Assembly: GCA_016719385.1 (NCBI GenBank)
Contig: JADJZA010000001.1
Coordinates: forward strand, 1,181,819 to 1,245,818
Reading direction: 5' to 3'
Length of the DNA: 64,000 nucleotides
Origin: Candidatus Microthrix subdominans
GTDB taxonomy: Bacteria > Actinomycetota > Acidimicrobiia > Acidimicrobiales > Microtrichaceae
The notes beneath the pieces are model-generated. The model was not told where the DNA came from. It ran no database searches and was given only the letters and a program-made list of their open reading frames with translations. Below are positions 42,165 through 53,069 of the stretch, one piece after another (position 1 is the stretch's first letter; each line of letters starts with the position of its first letter). The position numbers and the translations under genes are program-made.

Positions 42165-43583
42165 GTGGCTCCCAAGCGTGTACTCACCCCCCAGGCCGAC
42201 GATTTCCCCCGCTGGTACCAGGACGTCATCGGTCGGGCCGAGCTGGCCGAGAACGGTCCGGTGCGAGGCACGATGGTAATCCGCCCCTACGCCTATGCGA
42301 TCTGGGAGCACATGCAGGCCGAGGTGGATCGCCGCCTCAAGGCCACCGGTGCCGAGAACGCCTACTTCCCGCTGTTCATCCCCGAGGAATACCTCGCCCG
42401 CGAGGCCGACCACGTCGAGGGTTTCAGTCCCGAGCTGGCGGTCGTCACCCACGCCGGGGGTAACGAGCTGGAGCACCCGGTGGTGGTGCGGCCCACGTCC
42501 GAGACGGTCTTCGGCGAGTTCATGTCCAAGTGGATCCAGAGCCACCGCGACCTGCCGATGCTGCTCAACCAGTGGAGCAACGTGGTCCGCTGGGAAAAGC
42601 GGCCCCGCATCTTCCTGCGCACCAGCGAGTTCCTGTGGCAGGAGGGCCACACCGCTCACGCCACGCAGGAGGAGGCCAACCGCTACGCGGTGCGCATCCT
42701 TCACGAGGTGTACGCCGACTTCATGGAGGAGTACCTGGCCATCCCGGTGTTCCGCGGTCGCAAGATCCCCCAGGAGCGCTTCCCCGGGGCGACCAATACC
42801 CTCACGGTCGAGGCGATGATGCGCGACGGCAAGGCGTTGCAGATGGGCACCAGCCACGAGCTGGGCCAGAACTTTGCCAAGGCGTTCGACATCTCCTTCC
42901 AGGGCGCCGACGGCGCCAACGCGATGGCGTGGACCACCTCCTGGGGCGTGTCGACCCGCATGATGGGCGGGCTGATCATGGCGCACGGCGACGACGCCGG
43001 CCTGCGGGTGCCGCCCAAGGTGGCCGGAACCCAGGTGGTGGTGATGGTGGTGCGCGAGGACGACGCCGGTCGGGTGGGCGACGCCGCCCGCTACCTGGCC
43101 GGCGACCTGGTCGGTGCGGGCATCCGCTGCAAGGTCGACGACAACACCGACACCGGCTTCGGTCGGCGGGCAACCGCTTGGGAGCTGAAGGGTGTGCCGG
43201 TGCGCATCGAGATGGGGCCGCGCGACCTCGATGAGGGCGTGGCCGTGGTGGTGCGGCGCGACACCGGCGAGAAGACCCCGGTGCCCAGCGGTGAGGTGGC
43301 CGGCCGGGTGGCCGAGCTGCTCGATGAGATCCAGGCCTCGCTCTTCGCCGAGGCGTTGGCATTCCGCGACGCCAACACCGTCGACGTGTCCACGGTCGGC
43401 GAGGCAATCGAGGCGGGTGCGACCGGCTTCGCCCGGCTGCCGTGGAACGCGATCGGTGACGCCGGGGTCGATGAGTTGGGCGAGCACGCCATCACCGTTC
43501 GGTGCCTGCTCGCAGCCGATGGGGGAGTGGCCGAGAGCGACGACGGGGACGGCCTGATCGCCGTCGTCGGCCGCAGCTACTGA
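42165..43583 (+). CDS. proS: prolyl-tRNA synthetase, archaeal/eukaryote-like short type
   Basis: A 472-residue class II synthetase that charges tRNA-Pro. It is the short form without the bacterial editing insertion: motif 2 and surroundings read VVRPTSETVFGEFMSKWIQSHRDLPMLLNQWSNVVRWEKRPRIFLRTSEFLWQEGHTAH, motif 3 is AWTTSWGVSTRMMGGLIMAHGDD, and the anticodon-binding domain follows. It ends in Tyr, as archaeal-type ProRS proteins usually do. The first motif region is VIRPYAYAIWEHMQ. GTG 42165 is leaderless (see the -10 box). Some actinobacterial lineages carry this form instead of the bacterial one; misacylated Ala-tRNA-Pro would need a free-standing editing protein. Confidence 0.95.
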   Translation: MAPKRVLTPQADDFPRWYQDVIGRAELAENGPVRGTMVIRPYAYAIWEHMQAEVDRRLKATGAENAYFPLFIPEEYLAREADHVEGFSPELAVVTHAGGNELEHPVVVRPTSETVFGEFMSKWIQSHRDLPMLLNQWSNVVRWEKRPRIFLRTSEFLWQEGHTAHATQEEANRYAVRILHEVYADFMEEYLAIPVFRGRKIPQERFPGATNTLTVEAMMRDGKALQMGTSHELGQNFAKAFDISFQGADGANAMAWTTSWGVSTRMMGGLIMAHGDDAGLRVPPKVAGTQVVVMVVREDDAGRVGDAARYLAGDLVGAGIRCKVDDNTDTGFGRRATAWELKGVPVRIEMGPRDLDEGVAVVVRRDTGEKTPVPSGEVAGRVAELLDEIQASLFAEALAFRDANTVDVSTVGEAIEAGATGFARLPWNAIGDAGVDELGEHAITVRCLLAADGGVAESDDGDGLIAVVGRSY

Positions 43584-43597
43584 CGCGAGCGCCTACC

Positions 43598-43963
43598 TCA
43601 CCTGATCTGGACAATGCGACCGCCGGTTCCCCATTCGGCGTCGGCGGTGAGGACCGGACCATCCTTCCGTTCGCCGAGTGCCAGGCAGAGCCGATCACCG
43701 AGTGACAGGCCCTCGCCGGGTTGCCATCGGCTGGCGGCCCATTCGGCGTCCTCGATCGTCACCGGTTCGACGGTGATCGAATAGCTCTCCAGCAGCGCCC
43801 GGGCAAGAGTCCAATTGCGCTGCTTGCCCAAGACCTTCTGTGCAGTCTCCGACCAGTTGGCCGCCCCGCAGGTGACGCCGCGCTCCAAGGCGGCCTCCAC
43901 CACGTCGGCGCCTGGCTCGCCCTGCAAGAAGGCAAGCAGCGCCGAAGCATCGACCACGCTCAC
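43598..43963 (-). CDS. PIN-domain toxin (VapC family)
   Basis: A 121-residue PIN ribonuclease. Metal-site acids are visible in VVDASALLAFLQGE (Asp near residue 5), ANWSETAQKVL (Glu), LSLGDRLCLALG (Asp) and VLTADAEW (Asp). GTG 43963 overlaps the antitoxin stop (GTGA), so it is translated with the AbrB-type antitoxin encoded upstream. VapC toxins cleave tRNA or rRNA and slow growth when the antitoxin is degraded. Its stop lies 14 bp from the proS stop (convergent). Confidence 0.85.
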   Translation of the reverse strand: MSVVDASALLAFLQGEPGADVVEAALERGVTCGAANWSETAQKVLGKQRNWTLARALLESYSITVEPVTIEDAEWAASRWQPGEGLSLGDRLCLALGERKDGPVLTADAEWGTGGRIVQIR

Positions 43964-44208
43964 GGAGCGTCGTCCTCGCCATCGGCAAGGGTGCGCCGTT
44001 CGGACAGGAGGTCCGAAACCAGATCCAACCCGGCCAAATCCGCTCGAACTCGGGCCTGGAGCTGCTTTCGGGTGAGGAGCACGATCCCCTCGTGGGTGTC
44101 GAGCAGGACCAATGGTGTTCCTTCGCTGAGTCCACGACGTGTGCGCACGTCGGCGGGTACCACCAGACGACCCCGATCTCCCATCGTTACATTGTTCGTC
44201 CCACTCAC
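43960..44208 (-). CDS. AbrB/MazE-type antitoxin
   Basis: An 82-residue antitoxin with the swapped-hairpin AbrB domain: TNNVTMGDRGRLVVPADVRTRRGLSEGTPLVLL at residues 4-36, followed by VLLTRKQLQARV and an acidic C-terminus that should wrap the toxin. GTG 44208 is preferred over ATG 44184 because the first strand (TNNVT) belongs to the fold; a -10-like TACCTT (44215-44220 on this strand) lies 6 nt upstream, so the message is probably leaderless. It pairs with the PIN toxin and likely autoregulates. Confidence 0.82.
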   Translation of the reverse strand: MSGTNNVTMGDRGRLVVPADVRTRRGLSEGTPLVLLDTHEGIVLLTRKQLQARVRADLAGLDLVSDLLSERRTLADGEDDAP

Positions 44209-44313
44209 GGACTCAAGGTACCACGGGAGAGATCTGTCTGGTAGGGGCTGCTTCGTCCGGGACGGGCTCGGAGCGAAGCCCGTTGACCGGGTGGTGGGCG
44301 CGAAGATGGAGGC

Positions 44314-45441
44314 GTGCATCCCCTCGTTCGTGTTGGCCAGTCCGATCCCCGACCCGCTGCCGAGCGTCAGGCGATCCTCGACGCCCCGGTGTTCGGCGAG
44401 GCCTTCACCGACCACATGGTGCTGATGCGCTGGACTGCCACCGGGCAAGCTGCGGGGGAGTGGGGGCCGATCGAGTTGCGTCCGTTCGGCCCGCTGTCGC
44501 TCAGCCCGGCAACGTTGGCGCTGCACTACGGCCAGTCGATCTTCGAGGCGTTCAAGGCTTTTACGCAGGCCGACGGATCGGTCGGGGTGTTTCGGATCGA
44601 GCGCAACGCCGCCCGCATGAACCAGAGCGCCCGTCGGCTGGCCATGCCGACGCTGCCCGACGGGGCCTTCGAGACGTCGTGCGAAGCGCTCATCGACGCC
44701 GACCGGGCGTGGGTGCCGACAGCGGATGGTTCGGCGCTGTACGTGCGGCCGTTCCTCTTCGCCGCCGAGGCCCACCTGTCGGTGCGCCCGGCCGAGGAGT
44801 ACCTCTATGCGGTGATTGCCTCGCCCGTCGCTTCCTACTTCGGCCCGGTGCTGGGGGCGATCAGCGTGGCGGTGGAGTCGAGCGACGTGCGGGCGACGCC
44901 CGGCGGCACCGGTGCGGTGAAGTTCGCCGGCAACTACGCCGCCGGGTTCGCCGCCCATGGCCGGGCGTCGGCGGCGGGCGGCGACCAGGTGTTGTGGCTC
45001 GACGCTGTCGAGCACCGCTGGGTGGAGGAGCTCAACGCCATGAACGCCATGTTCGTCTGGCAGCGCAACGGTCGCACCGTGCTGAGCACACCACCGCTGT
45101 CGGGCACGATCCTCGAGGGTGTCACCCGTGACTCGCTGCTCGAGCTGGCCCGCCAACAGGGCGGTGACATCGGCATCGACGAGGTGCTGGAGGAGCCGAC
45201 GTCGATCGAGGCCGTGCGGGCGGGGATCGAGGCGGGAGAGCTGCGCGAGATGTTCGCCTGCGGCACCGCGGCGGTGATCGTGCCGGTCGGCCGGCTGATC
45301 GACGGTGACGTCGCGCGCACGGTGGGCGATGGCGAGCCGGGCGCAACGACGATGGCCCTGCGCAGCGCCCTGCTCGACATCCAATACGGCCGTGCGACCG
45401 ACACTCGCGGCTGGATGCGCACGATCGAACCGGTTGGCTGA
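44314..45441 (+). CDS. ilvE: branched-chain amino acid aminotransferase
   Basis: A 375-residue fold-type IV PLP enzyme for the last step of leucine, isoleucine and valine synthesis. ALHYGQSIFEAFKAFTQADGSV is the substrate-side motif, and the PLP lysine lies in GGTGAVKFAGNYAAG. WVEELNAMNAMFVW, LSGTILEGVTRDSLLELA and MFACGTAAVIVPVG match the IlvE cofactor site. GTG 44314 starts the protein; GGAGG lies very close (2 nt), so the exact start could be a later codon. It is transcribed divergently from the antitoxin and precedes the rimP operon. Confidence 0.93.
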   Translation: MHPLVRVGQSDPRPAAERQAILDAPVFGEAFTDHMVLMRWTATGQAAGEWGPIELRPFGPLSLSPATLALHYGQSIFEAFKAFTQADGSVGVFRIERNAARMNQSARRLAMPTLPDGAFETSCEALIDADRAWVPTADGSALYVRPFLFAAEAHLSVRPAEEYLYAVIASPVASYFGPVLGAISVAVESSDVRATPGGTGAVKFAGNYAAGFAAHGRASAAGGDQVLWLDAVEHRWVEELNAMNAMFVWQRNGRTVLSTPPLSGTILEGVTRDSLLELARQQGGDIGIDEVLEEPTSIEAVRAGIEAGELREMFACGTAAVIVPVGRLIDGDVARTVGDGEPGATTMALRSALLDIQYGRATDTRGWMRTIEPVG

Positions 45442-45472
45442 GGGGCGTCGGCCCGCTTCTGGCGGTCTGTAC

Positions 45473-45527
45473 TACGATGATTGGAGCTTGAGTCGCCTGA
45501 GTGGGGCGTGGGCCGCTGGCCCACGCC
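45473..45527 (+). promoter_or_regulatory. promoter and strong leader hairpin before rimP
   Basis: TACGAT (45473-45478) is a plausible -10. About 27 nt on, GGCGTGGGCC (45505-45514) and GGCCCACGCC (45518-45527) form a perfect 10-bp stem with a GCT triloop, followed by ACTTCTTTG, a weak T-rich run. It could terminate ilvE transcripts, or act as an attenuator in the leader of the rimP-nusA-infB operon. The rimP ATG is 58 nt further on. Confidence 0.5.
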
Positions 45528-45585
45528 ACTTCTTTGTCCGGCACTCGCTCACAACCGACGCAAGAACAACCACAGGGAGGTGCCG

Positions 45586-46167
45586 ATGCTCGACGATGCA
45601 AAGTTGACCGAGATCATCGGGCCCGTGGTGGAAGCGTCGGGCCTGACCCTCTATGACGCCGAGTTTCGGGGCTCGTCGCTGCTCGTCATGGTCGACGGCG
45701 CCGAGGGCGCCAACCTCGACCAGGTGGCCTCGGTGAGCCGTGCGATCGCACGTCACCTCGACGAGGCGGACCCGATCCCCGGGAGCTATACCCTCGAGGT
45801 GTCCACCCCGGGGCTCGAGCGCAGGCTGCGCCGACCCGACCACTTCCGGGGAGCGATCGGCGAGACGGTGAAGATCAAGCTGAACCCGGGAGCACCGGGG
45901 GAGCGGCGGGCCGACGGTGAGCTGATCGCCGCCGACGACACCACCGCCACCGTCCGCACCGGCGACGGCAGCGAGCGAGCGGTGGCGTACGCCGACATCG
46001 ACCGTGCCCGCACCCAGTTTGAGTGGGGCCCCGCCCCCAAGCCGGGCAAGGGGTCCAAACCAGGTAAGGCCCCCAAGAAGGGCCCGGCCAAGAAGCAGGG
46101 CTCCGCCAAGCCCGCAACGACCACCTCGGGTGACGACACCCCGACCGAAGGACACAGCCAGCCATGA
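45586..46167 (+). CDS. rimP: ribosome maturation factor RimP
   Basis: A 193-residue RimP, needed for 30S assembly. The N-terminal domain has VVEASGLTLYDAEFRGSSLLVMVD and the typical VASVSRAIARHLDEADPIPGSYTLEVSTPGLERRLRRPDHF. A second small beta-barrel domain covers about 95-150, and a Lys/Gly/Pro-rich basic tail of about 40 residues follows. ATG 45586 has AGGGAGG upstream. It overlaps nusA by 4 nt (ATGA), the standard rimP-nusA-infB order. Confidence 0.95.
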   Translation: MLDDAKLTEIIGPVVEASGLTLYDAEFRGSSLLVMVDGAEGANLDQVASVSRAIARHLDEADPIPGSYTLEVSTPGLERRLRRPDHFRGAIGETVKIKLNPGAPGERRADGELIAADDTTATVRTGDGSERAVAYADIDRARTQFEWGPAPKPGKGSKPGKAPKKGPAKKQGSAKPATTTSGDDTPTEGHSQP

Positions 46168-47503
46168 ACCTCGCCATGATGGACGCGCTGGGAGAGCTTG
46201 CCGCTCACAAGGGCATCTCGACCGAAACCCTCCTGACCGTGCTGGCCGACGCCATCGACGCGGCCTATAAGAAGATGCCGGGCGCCGAGGAGTTCGCCTG
46301 GACCGAGATCGACGCCGAGACCGGCGAGATTCGGGTCTGGGCCCAGGAGCTGGGCGAGGATTACGAGTTGCTCGGCGAGCCCTACGACGTCACCCCATCC
46401 GACATGGGCCGCATCGCTGCCCAGGCGGCCAAGCAGGTGATGAACCAGCGCATTCGTGAGACCGAGCGCGAGATGAAGTACGAGGAGTACGCCGGCCGCG
46501 AGGGTGGCATCGTCACCGGCATCGTGCAGCAGACCGACAGCCGCTACACGCTGCTCGACCTGGGTCGTGTCGAGGCGCTGATGCCCCAGAGCGAGCAGGT
46601 ACCCCACGAGCGTGCCCACGCCGGCGACCGGGTGAAGGCCTACATCGTTGAGGTGCGCATGACGGCCAAGGGCCCCAGATCGTGGTCAGCCGCACCCACC
46701 CCGGCCTGATCCGTCGTCTCTTCGAGATGGAGGTGCCCGAGATCGAGGACGGCATCGTCGAGATCAAGGCATGCGCCCGCGAACCGGGTCAGCGCACCAA
46801 GATCGCCGTGTGGTCGAACGACCCCAACATCGATCCGGTCGGCGCCTGCGTCGGCGCTCGCGGCGCCCGGGTGCGCCAGGTGGTCAACGAGCTACGCGGC
46901 GAGAAGATCGACATCGTGCCGTTCTCCGACGATGAGATCGAGTTCGTGGCCAAGGCGCTGCAACCGGCCCGGGTGCGCGAGGTGCGCATCCACCGCGACC
47001 TGGGCACCGCCGAGGTGATCGTTCCCGACTTCCAGCTGAGCCTGGCGATCGGCAAGGAGGGCCAGAATGCCCGCCTGGCCCACCGCCTGACCGGTCTGCG
47101 CATCGACATCCGCTCGGAGACCGAGGACGCCCAGGCCGACTACCAGCCCTACGAAGAGGGTGCCGACTATGCCGACGGCGAATGGGTGGTCGACCCCGAG
47201 TCCGGTGAGCAGATGTGGCAGCCGGCAGATGGCTCCGCACCGCTGAGCCTCGAGGACTGGAACAAGCTGACCGACGCCGCCGCCGGTGATGAGGCTGCGG
47301 GTGAGGCCACTGCCGACGAGGCAGCCGGTGAGGAATCGCCAATCGCCGAGGCCTCGGGCGACGAGGCCACCGACACCGCTGAGGTCGACGCATCTGCCTC
47401 GACCGAGGATGGTGGTGCCGCCGAGCAGGCGGCCGAGGTCGAGCCCGATGAGTCGAACGAAGCGATCTCCGATGAGGCGGCCGACGCCGACGAGGCCACC
47501 TAG
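46164..47503 (+). CDS. nusA: transcription termination/antitermination factor NusA, with an apparent frameshift
   Basis: The region encodes a complete NusA but in two frames. Frame one (46164 to about 46672) gives the N-terminal domain (LAAHKGISTETLLTVLADAI) and most of the S1 domain to VEVRMTAKGP. The match then continues in another frame with IVVSRTHPGLIRRLFEMEVPEI, the KH domains (DPVGACVGARGARVRQVV; LAIGKEGQNARLAHRLTGLRIDI) and an acidic Ala/Glu tail of about 110 residues. The junction is the four-C run at 46673-46676, where five would restore the frame; 1,340 nt plus one base is exactly 447 codons. NusA binds RNA polymerase and controls pausing and termination and is essential, so a sequencing indel is likelier than a null gene. 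Confidence 0.9.
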
Positions 47504-47774
47504 TACGTCAGCCGTTCGGCACGGAACTCTCGCACGCGCGAGACTGGACCGTCGGCCCAGCACCGGACGCGTCAGCGCACGACCACGAACCGCCCCCCGG
47601 CCGGCACCAGCACGGCTCGGTCGTCGGATATCGATGGTTCCGCCTGGCGACAACTCCACCGCCTACCGCACATCGCAACCCAACGGTAGGCCACAGACAC
47701 AGCATTCAGCGCTCAGCACTTAGAGCAACAGCGCTCAGCACAGCAACCACATCACGCGAAGTACAGGGATCACC
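47504..47774 (+). other. nusA-infB intergenic region with a 12-bp direct repeat
   Basis: Between nusA and infB many actinobacteria carry ylxR (DUF448). In these 271 bp I see no YlxR motif in any frame. CAGCGCTCAGCA occurs twice (47707-47718 and 47729-47740), each containing the AGCGCT palindrome. No other feature is recognised. Confidence 0.5.
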
Positions 47775-50963
<3,189 letters not shown>

Positions 50964-51005
50964 TGCGTCGGCGGTTGCGTCCGGGGACGGGAACGAGCGC
51001 TCCTG

Positions 51006-51305
51006 ATGGCTGAGCTCCACGTCCTCGCGGCGCGGTTCGACCTTCGGGTGGGCGGCGCGGCGTCGCTCAAGGCCAAGCGAATCGCACTACGCCCCATCCT
51101 GGACCGCCTGGCCAACCGCCGGGAGATCTCGGTGGCCGAGATCGATCACCAGGACTCCTGGCAGCTCGCCAGCCTGGGGTTGGCGGTCGTGGCGACCACA
51201 CCGGGCCGCTGCGAGGAGGCGATGGACTCGGCCGAGCGGCTGATCTGGTCCCGTCCCGAGATCGAGGTCCTCGACGTCACCAATTGGTGGCTGGAAACCG
51301 ACTGA
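51006..51305 (+). CDS. ylxP: DUF503 (YlxP-like) protein
   Basis: A 99-residue DUF503 protein with a ferredoxin-like fold. It shows the family pattern: short first strand, SLKAKRIALRPILDRLANRREISVAEIDHQDSWQLASLGLAVVATTP, then a second helix with SAERLIWSRPEIEVLDV. It lies between infB and rbfA, the usual place for YlxP, so a role in ribosome or RNA metabolism is inferred from context only. 42 bp separate it from infB; ATG 51006 is a clear start. Confidence 0.88.
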   Translation: MAELHVLAARFDLRVGGAASLKAKRIALRPILDRLANRREISVAEIDHQDSWQLASLGLAVVATTPGRCEEAMDSAERLIWSRPEIEVLDVTNWWLETD

Positions 51306-51377
51306 GCCCAACGGATCACCGGCGGTCCACACCGCTGTGGGTGGGTGACCTCATACCAAGAGCGCGAGGATGGCACG

Positions 51378-51836
51378 ATGAGCAGACGAGACACTTCGCG
51401 TGGCCGGGCGACCGGACCGGGCCGTCCCTTCGCCCGCACCGATCGGATCGGCGAGCTGGTGCGCGAGCTGGTAGCCGAGGAACTCGAGCGGATCGCCGAC
51501 GAGCGGCTGGAGCTGGTGACGATCACCAGTGCCGACGTCGACGGCGACTTGGCCCGCGCCCGGGTGTACTACTCGGCGGTGCTCGCCACCGAGGAGGGCC
51601 GCTCCGCCGAGGTGGCCGAGGCGCTGGAGCAGCTGCGCTGGCCGATCCAACAGGTGATCAACCGCAGCGTGCGGGCCCGAAAGACCCCTCAGATCAGCTT
51701 CGTTCGCGATACCTCGATCGAGGCCGGCTTGCGCATCGAGGCGGTGCTGGCCGGCCTGGACCCGCCGTCGGATCAGCCGTTCGACGAATCGGTGTATCGG
51801 GTCGACGAACCTGCCGACGACGCCGAGGCCCAGTGA
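51378..51836 (+). CDS. rbfA: ribosome-binding factor A
   Basis: A 152-residue RbfA, a cold-shock-related 16S rRNA maturation factor that binds the 30S head-platform junction. The KH-like core has RIGELVRELVAEELERIADERLELVTITSADVDGDLARARVYYS, then LRWPIQQVINRSVRARKTPQISFVRDTSIEAGLRI. ATG 51378 is chosen over the upstream ATG at 51345, whose extension is not family-like; GAGG lies 8 nt upstream. A short acidic tail ends the protein. 55 bp separate it from truB. Confidence 0.93.
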   Translation: MSRRDTSRGRATGPGRPFARTDRIGELVRELVAEELERIADERLELVTITSADVDGDLARARVYYSAVLATEEGRSAEVAEALEQLRWPIQQVINRSVRARKTPQISFVRDTSIEAGLRIEAVLAGLDPPSDQPFDESVYRVDEPADDAEAQ

Positions 51837-51891
51837 TCGGAAGCCGAGTGATCGGCAGCTCGGTGAGCGCGGCCTCGATACGGGCGGCCCG

Positions 51892-52869
51892 ATGAGTCGA
51901 AAGTCCCGCCGTCGCGACGGGCCGACCGGGTTTCTGCTGGTGGACAAGGGTGCCGGGCTGACCTCCCACGATGTGGTCGCTCGGCTCCGCAAGCGCTTCG
52001 ACACCCCGGCTGTTGGCCATGCGGGGACCCTCGACCCCGACGCCACCGGCCTGTTGCTCATCGGCGTCGGCAAGGCAACGCGTCTCTTGACGTTTCTGGT
52101 CGGGCTGCCCAAAACCTACGAGGCGATGATCGTCTTCGGTGCGTCCACCTCCACCCAGGATGCTGCCGGGGAGGTTACCGGCACCTTTGATATGTCGGGA
52201 ATGACCCCCGATGCCGTGGCTCGAGCGGCCCGAGAAATGGAAGGGGACAGCGAGCAGATCCCCCCGATGGTCTCGGCAGTGCGCATCGATGGCAAGCGCC
52301 TCCACGAGCTGGCTCGGGAGGGTAAGGAGGTGGAGCGACCGCCCCGCCCGATTCGGGTCGACCGCTTCGACATCTCCTTGGCCTCGGGCAGCGAGGTCGG
52401 AGACCAGACCTGGATCGGTGGCGTGGCGCCGGCCGTGACTGCGGGTTCCGAGGACACGCCGCCGATGTATTGCGCCACCGTCGAGTGCTCGTCGGGCACC
52501 TATGTGCGTACCCTTGCCCACGACCTGGGCATCGCCCTGGGCGGCGGAGCGCACCTGGCTTCGCTGAGGCGCACCCGGGTGGGGGAGTACTCGGTGGCCG
52601 ACGCTCTCGGCTGGGAGGCTGCGCCGCTGCGCAGCGCAGCCGAGGCGGTCGCCCACCTGGACTCGCTCAGCCCGGACGCCGATGCGCTGGCCAGGGTGCG
52701 CCATGGTCAGGTGCTTCCGCGCGAGGTCCTGGGGGCCGCCCCGGACGATCCGGGCCCGTGGGCCGTGTACGGCCCCGCCGATCAATCGGGCACCGCACCG
52801 GTGGTGGCGATCTACGTTGATCACAAGGGTTCGACGCTCAAGCCCGAGGTGGTTCTGGTCGTCGAGTGA
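51892..52869 (+). CDS. truB: tRNA pseudouridine(55) synthase
   Basis: A 325-residue TruB, which makes pseudouridine 55 in the T-loop of tRNAs. The N-terminal signature FLLVDKGAGLTSHDVV, the catalytic motif GHAGTLDPDATGLLLIGVGKATRL (Asp of LDP), KTYEAMIVFGASTSTQDAAG and GTYVRTLAHDLGIALGGGAHLASLRRTRVG are complete. A stretch of about 20 residues before the GTYVRT segment (SGSEVGDQTWIGG) is an insertion relative to E. coli. ATG 51892 matches the family start. It ends at a T-rich-loop hairpin between convergent genes. Confidence 0.95.
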   Translation: MSRKSRRRDGPTGFLLVDKGAGLTSHDVVARLRKRFDTPAVGHAGTLDPDATGLLLIGVGKATRLLTFLVGLPKTYEAMIVFGASTSTQDAAGEVTGTFDMSGMTPDAVARAAREMEGDSEQIPPMVSAVRIDGKRLHELAREGKEVERPPRPIRVDRFDISLASGSEVGDQTWIGGVAPAVTAGSEDTPPMYCATVECSSGTYVRTLAHDLGIALGGGAHLASLRRTRVGEYSVADALGWEAAPLRSAAEAVAHLDSLSPDADALARVRHGQVLPREVLGAAPDDPGPWAVYGPADQSGTAPVVAIYVDHKGSTLKPEVVLVVE

Positions 52870-52949
52870 CCGGGTTGGGCCTAGCGTGAGTCGACCTGGT
52901 TCGACACACGGTCCGACTCGGGTCGTTGGTCTCATTCATAGGTCGCTCC

Positions 52950-52977
52950 CCCCAGATGGATCTTTTTCCATCAGGGG
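52950..52977. terminator. bidirectional terminator-like hairpin
   Basis: CCCC-A-GATGG and CCATC-A-GGGG pair with one A-A mismatch; the 8-nt loop is ATCTTTTT. It stands between the convergent truB and synthetase genes, 80 and 93 bp from their stops. There is no downstream T-tract. Confidence 0.5.
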
Positions 52978-53069
52978 CGCTCGTCCTGACAATTGGCGAA
53001 GATTCCACCCCGAGGAACCGGCCGGTGACGAGTGTCACGAACCGTGCGGTCAGGGCTGACGTGCCACCC

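Noticed and set aside
52870..53069. Small gene between truB and the synthetase
   Set aside because: No frame over about 20 codons has a credible start; only the hairpin at 52950 is notable.
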